A stretch of DNA of 13,255 nucleotides, taken from contig MPNW01001340.1 in the NCBI GenBank assembly GCA_011800805.1, forward strand, positions 1 to 13,255. Reading direction: 5' to 3'. The stretch comes from Hirudo medicinalis (taxonomy: Eukaryota; Annelida; Clitellata; Hirudinida; Hirudinidae). Position numbers and translations under genes: made by a program. Below the pieces are notes generated by a model that searched no databases, was not told the origin of the DNA, and was given only the letters and a program-made list of their open reading frames with translations. Below, one piece after another: positions 8,728 through 13,255 of this stretch (positions are counted from its first letter, which is position 1; every line of letters starts with the position of its first letter).

Positions 8728-11410
8728 ATGGGTATGTTTCCTTTATTTTTCTAATTGTCCCAACACCTGAAGAGCAAAATTTTGTCGACCCTGTCCGCAC
8801 ATAAGCACCTATCCATACAAACTGTCATACGCTAATACAATATTTGCATCAACATCCCCACTCCGTGAAACACAAAATCAGCGATACTGTAACAACTTCG
8901 CTGTTATTCGCATCAATGTATGTTGGAAATCCTGCCACAAACTACTTGTTCTCCATTAATAAGCTTCCATTCTGTAGTGGAAGGAACTCCTTGTGCTTGA
9001 GGAAGCTCATTATTAGATTAACATTCAGAAGAAGAGGGATCATTTCCATCATGTTAATCTGGTCAAGCACATTAAGAGCCACTTATTTCTTTAATCGATA
9101 ACTTATCATACACGTTTCCATTAGCTTTGTTTTATTAAATGGTCGAGTTTGTCTACAGAATACAAATCAGGCGAACAACCGAAGTTAGGGAAAGTCCCAA
9201 CACTTAGGGACCTCACGTTGGAAACCATTGTTCTCAACTTCGGAAAAGTATTTTCGAAGGAGAAGCACAGCATACCTTTCAAAATCGGAAGAGGTAAAAA
9301 CACGAATGTTAACAAGCTGATGAAACTCAGCAGCAATTGTCATAATTGATACATCATAATCAGATTAATAATCGTAATCAGCATAAATTCGAGAATAAAT
9401 GAGGCGCTGGAATTGATGCTCTTGAATTCTGTACAAAATAAACAATTTAGATCGTCTCTTGTTGGCTAAATTTGAATACAATTTGTTTCTTAATGAATAT
9501 TGATGATGTTAAAATGAAGTTAATTTAATTAAAATGATCGAAATCAACAGAAACTGTGAAAGGCATTTATCTGCCCCTACATATGTTTGACGACATCCTT
9601 GAGAAGAGCAAGGAAATGAGCTGGAGGATTCTTCCTAAAGAATTGCTTCCTTGTGTGGAAAACATGGATAAACTTCAGTGGAAGGACCTCAGCTATTTCA
9701 CAGATCGTGTCTTTCTACGACCCAAGGATGTGAGCTTCATTTGCAGGAAGAGGCCTACGATGAAGAGCCTCAGCATTCGAATTGTGTACTCGGACGCAAG
9801 GGAAATATCTGACTGCCTCTCGGAGGTTGTCGGATCCTTGGAAAGCCTGGATTTGCGTTTGACTCGGTGAGGTTACATCATAATTAATGCCTTGCTACAT
9901 TTAGTCTCTTATGATTTAGCAAGGTTATGATAGATTGTTTTGAATTGATGCAATCATTTATCATCCTTTTTATTATAAACATAAATTATTTTGCTTGATT
10001 ATCAGCATGCTAGATAAGTGATACCTAAAGTGTAACTGTTAATCTATGAAATCGCGTCAATATTGTGAAATAATGCCCAACACAGATTGAATTATAAATG
10101 CGTTGTTATTTGTTATAAAGTTTTATGTGTTGAATTTTAATGACTTTCGAATATTTATCTTTAAAAGCTACGACGAAAATGCAACAGATATAAGACCACA
10201 AGATGTTTCCAGCCTTCCGCTTTTAAGATTGAAAGAATTGACTTTCAATCAAGGATTGGGAAAGCTACCTTTCCGTGTTGATTCAGAAGCATTGGAATAT
10301 CTCCAAGTCCCTCTGAGTAAATCGACCAAAGAGATGATTGAGATCTTCAAAAATATCAAACATTTGTCGATCAACCGTGTTTCGGGAGAGGATCATTCCG
10401 GCTTGACGTATGTCATGCGTGCTGCCTGGAAACTGCCTGAGCTTAGGTCAGTGTTCTTAGTCGCTATTTATGAACAGTTATAAAATCATTATTGATAAAA
10501 AATTAAACTAAATTAATTATCTTTATTAATTTATTCCAAGAACCCTCAGTTTTACAGACAGCAGATTTTATAAACGGTTTTACCGTACACAATACAATTT
10601 CCTGCCGTTTTTAATGAAACACCTGAATTACTTGGAAAACGTTTATCTACCTGTAAATTATTTATTATCGTAAGACAATAATTTTCCTTCACTACCTTAA
10701 CTGCTGCTTCATTAATGACCTTAACAGCATTCTTAGTATTAAGTATTAATGATGACCTAATTATTATTGCATTCAAATTAGCTAGGAACACAACACGGTG
10801 CAGTTGTTTAAACACGTCCGATCGATTTGATAAATCGGCAATTTTAATTTAACAACATAGATAGATTCCAGATCCTCCGATATCCTAAGTCAATTTAACA
10901 TTTAATACTTCACCATAGATACAGTGCAAAGCCAAAAATATCTCCTAAGAAAAAGTTGAAAGTCCTTGCTATCGACGAAAATTATAGTAATGACTCACAT
11001 CTATTTGCCGAAAAGGTGGGAAAGGACAATTAATCTAATTAATAATTACTAATCGGTGAAAAAGAATTATTCCTAAAATCAATGCAATTTATTAAAATGA
11101 TCACATCAATGACAAAATTGCATCTCCAACGCATACTCTAACATTACCATTAAGATGTTGTGATTCTGTAGGTGGTACGTAACGATAAATTGGAAGGAGT
11201 TCTAAGCATTCCTGAAAAAATCATGAAGCTTGATGTCGAAACATTTATTTGGAAAATTAAATTTATCAGCGAAAGAGTTTATTTAGGTCATCTCAGTCCC
11301 AATGATAAGAGAAAAATAGAAGAGGTAGGCAATACCACTCATCGCGTGCACATGTAACGTTAATTGTCACATTGTGCTACTTTAATGTATTTCGAAAATA
11401 AAGTTTATTA

Positions 11411-11441
<31 letters not shown>

Positions 11442-12680
11442 TTTGTTGTTGTTGTTGTTGTTATTGCTATCTAAAAAAGAATATTAATAATGGTAATAAG
11501 AAGAATATGAATAACAACAATACTAATAACAATAACAAGGCAATAATTATGTAAAAAGATAATTCTAGTAACATTGAAAATGTCGCCTTGAAATATGTAT
11601 ATTATATGATTAAATAATAATTTTATCTATTTTATAATTATTTTTATTACATTTATTAATAGCTTCTGGACAAATGCATGGATGAAGAATTGACTTGGAC
11701 CACATTAACGGAAATAAAGTGAGTTCCAAACCTAGGCCAAAATGACATTTGAATGCAATAAAAACTTAATTATATTGAATAACAATAGTTTTAACAAATG
11801 GAAACGTCATGTTACTTATCAAATATCACATAGATGTAATGTATGCACGCATGTATTGTATATAATATAATGAAGGTAATTATTAATGGATCTATTGTTA
11901 ACTTGCAATGTATACGAACACGATGCTAAATATATCTTTTTACTAAAACAGACAAATATTGGACAATTTGGATGTTTCAACTAGTTTCAAGATGTAAGCA
12001 AGATTTGAACTCATCACTAATAATAAGTTATAATTTCTTAGTGGTTAAATTTCTTTTAGAAAGTTGATTTCCAGGATGTGCAGTTTGGCTCCAATTGCGG
12101 TTAGTACAAATGCGCTCATTTATTTTCGTTTAATTTCTTTTGGTTATTTTCAATTAAATTTAATTAAATCTGTAATTTAATTAAATCTGTAATTTAATTA
12201 AATTATTAATAACTGTTATTCTTGATCACAATTTTGTAATGACAATTTGCATTAACCAATTTATTTTTCAACAGAATCAGTATCGCTGCGTTAAAATACC
12301 GGTATTGATATTATATTATTTGGTTAGTTTTTATTATTAACAACTCACGTATCTTTTAATCATTTTCAGCTCTGTAATTATAGATTGGATGATTTTCTGT
12401 TGGATTTCCTCGAAAAGAATCCAAACAATGCGCTTGCAAAGAAAATCTCAAAATCGTTTGAATTGTATCCGGAAACTTTCGAGTAAGATAAGAATTGCTG
12501 TAATTCTCAGAATTCTAAATTTTCAATAAAACGTTGATAGGAGAAAATCTTCGTTAAATTACCAAATAATGTGCAAATATTCTATAGATAAAAGGCATTT
12601 AATTTTTAATTTACAGCGGGAAGATGCAAGTCATTTTGATATCGGAGATTACTACTTTACCTGAATGGGAATTCGAATAA
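8728..12680 (+). CDS. Leucine-rich-repeat protein with VHL-box-like N-terminus (ZYG11/ZER1-like), 13 exons
   Basis: Exons: 8728-8731, 9159-9293, 9551-9866, 10168-10446, 10541-10669, 10919-11015, 11172-11324, 11663-11718, 11952-11993, 12060-12099, 12275-12301, 12370-12482, 12617-12680. All introns are GT-AG, and every junction keeps one frame to a TAA, giving 484 residues. Residues 16-25 (TLRDLTLETI) resemble an Elongin-C BC-box, with Thr at the usual Cys/Ser/Ala position. Residues 54-62 (LPLHMFDDI) fit the Cul2-box pattern. From about residue 120 irregular LRR strands follow, e.g. LKELTF, LEYLQV, IKHLSI, LRTLSF and LKVLAI, then a helical C-terminus (e.g. RLDDFLLDFLEKNP). In ZYG11/ZER1 this layout makes a CUL2-Elongin substrate receptor; that role is inferred here. 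The ATG was chosen because GAAATGG|GTATGT has a good start context and donor and the right phase. A less likely start is ATG 8665. The exact acceptor of exon 10 (12060 or 12075) is uncertain. Confidence 0.82.
11412..11463. repeat. (ATT)n-(TTG)n compound microsatellite in intron 7
   Basis: About ten ATT units pass directly into about seven TTG units inside the intron between exons 7 and 8 of the LRR gene. It has no effect on the reading frame. Confidence 0.93.
12162..12204. repeat. 17-bp tandem repeat in intron 10
   Basis: Two full copies of AATTAAATCTGTAATTT (12162-12178, 12179-12195) and a partial third lie inside the intron between exons 10 and 11. Confidence 0.88.
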
Positions 12681-12718
12681 ATCAAACACCAGGGTAACTG
12701 ACCAATTAATTGAAACTC

Positions 12719-12724
12719 AATAAA
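12719..12724 (+). terminator. Poly(A) signal AATAAA of the LRR gene
   Basis: A canonical AATAAA lies 39 bases after the stop codon. A second AATAAA overlaps the stop itself (12676-12681) but is too close to serve a normal 3' end. A cleavage site some 10-30 bases further on is expected by convention and cannot be placed exactly. Confidence 0.5.
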
Positions 12725-12928
12725 ACATAACAAACGAAATCGATCGCTCTGCGTTTGCTGAAAATCTTGGGACAAAATGGCAAGTTAAAATAATTTGTCT
12801 TCCCTTAACTCCATTGGCCTCGTATAATTTGAAAAAGACTATTTAAGTTCATTCTAAAATATTATCGCATTGTGTTTTTTTGGACATTGATTTAGTTGGT
12901 CAATGGGCTCGGTTGATATTTTCAAAGA
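12725..12928. other. Short intergenic spacer downstream of the LRR gene
   Basis: AT-rich spacer between the probable 3' end of the LRR gene and the downstream duplicate segment. No feature is visible. Confidence 0.5.
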
Positions 12929-13006
12929 ATGTTCTTGCGAATCATTAAGTTTCAGAAGTTGAAGCTGCAGAAACATCAGATTAGAAGTGGTAGTTCTTAC
13001 CGATGA
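12929..13006. repeat. Diverged duplicate segment, downstream copy
   Basis: Partner of 8295-8376 (core 12949-12988, 33 of 40 identical, offset 4,633 bp). On the plus strand this copy is an intact 25-codon frame from ATG 12929 to TGA 13006. On the minus strand it begins with a strong donor-like GTAAGA at 13000 and has an acceptor-like TTTCTGCAG ending at 12965, which overlaps the end of the acidic frame. Which strand, if either, is functional cannot be decided from two copies. Confidence 0.75.
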
Positions 13007-13255
13007 CTAACTTAATAAATATTAACTTATTCCATTGGAGACCTCGTTTAAATCGACTTTCGAAACAGAGAGATAGAGATTCTATTATGCAGTAGTTAAT
13101 GTCAAAATCGACTAAAACATTTTGAAGAAGCTGAAGAGACTCGGCGACCTCATCGTCAAAATCGTCGTCGTCCGAGTCGTCGTCGTCGTCATCCATAAAT
13201 TCGATATCCGATGGGCCATCAAGCTGTCCGATCCTCCGCGTCGAACGAGGCTCGG
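12981..13255 (-). CDS. Asp-rich protein fragment, 5' end outside the window
   Basis: A minus-strand frame enters from the right edge and stays open for 90 codons before a TAA at 12981. In order it holds a short neutral part (QLDGPSDIEF), a strongly acidic tract (MDDDDDDSDDDDFDDE), a leucine-rich stretch (VAESLQLLQNVLVDFD) and a more AT-rich end (FESRFKRGLQWNKL). The first 120 bases are GC-rich with about 19 CpG, unlike the rest of the window, which favours genuine coding or a promoter-proximal exon. A donor-like TCATCG|GTAAGA at 13001/13000 may end the exon. The acidic tract gives no specific function, and no family is recognised. The GTC-rich plus-strand alternative reads as a Val/Arg run and is less likely. 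Confidence 0.42.
   Translation of the reverse strand, partial: EPRSTRRIGQLDGPSDIEFMDDDDDDSDDDDFDDEVAESLQLLQNVLVDFDINYCIIESLSLCFESRFKRGLQWNKLIFIKLVIGKNYHF

Noticed and set aside
8844..9101. Plus-strand frame in intron 1 as an alternative first exon
   Set aside because: No donor in this frame joins exon 2 in phase; the best candidate (CT|GTAGTG) creates a stop at the junction.
10541..10652. Shorter exon 5 ending at CCT|GTAAAT
   Set aside because: It would end in phase 0, which does not match exon 6. The donor TATC|GTAAGA at 10669/10670 is stronger and gives the right phase.
10552..10815. Minus-strand 87-codon frame
   Set aside because: It lies antisense to exon 5 and intron 5 of the LRR gene, whose splice phases are consistent; it is a shadow frame.

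Overview
This is a eukaryotic nuclear window: AT-rich, gene-sparse, full of simple repeats, with one well-supported spliced gene. The numerous short exons, GT-AG introns of 66-427 bp, tRNA-like Pol III repeat debris and the widespread invertebrate (TAA)n-plus-GCGC element point to an invertebrate animal. I cannot name the species; an arthropod or other small invertebrate is an inference only.

Layout. Positions 1-8250 are mostly non-genic. They hold an (ATGG)n tract, a 16-bp and a 32-bp minisatellite, a CAT tract, a minus-strand segment with a perfect tRNA T-arm/B-box (SINE-like), and a GC-rich sequence resembling a hAT-type transposon end. A GC-richer block (about 3120-3960) has overlapping open frames, two perfect GTCACGTGAC palindromes and a 37-bp direct repeat. 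Long AT-rich stretches follow, with a small GC-rich island at about 5555-5690 and a (TAA)n tract at about 8000.

The main gene runs on the plus strand from about 8728 to 12680. I reconstruct 13 exons whose splice phases all agree, giving 484 residues. Its N-terminus carries motifs resembling an Elongin-C BC-box and a Cul2-box, followed by irregular leucine-rich repeats and a helical C-terminal part. This layout resembles the ZYG11/ZER1 type of CUL2 substrate receptor, but the family call is an inference from motifs. The start codon is split from the rest of the coding sequence by intron 1, and a poly(A) signal lies 39 bases after the stop.

Flanks of the gene. Two diverged copies of an approximately 80-bp segment, in the same orientation and 4,633 bp apart, bracket the gene. 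They suggest a tandemly duplicated locus. At the right edge a CpG-rich segment encodes, on the minus strand, an Asp-rich open frame that enters from outside the window. No operon-like logic or complete second gene is visible.
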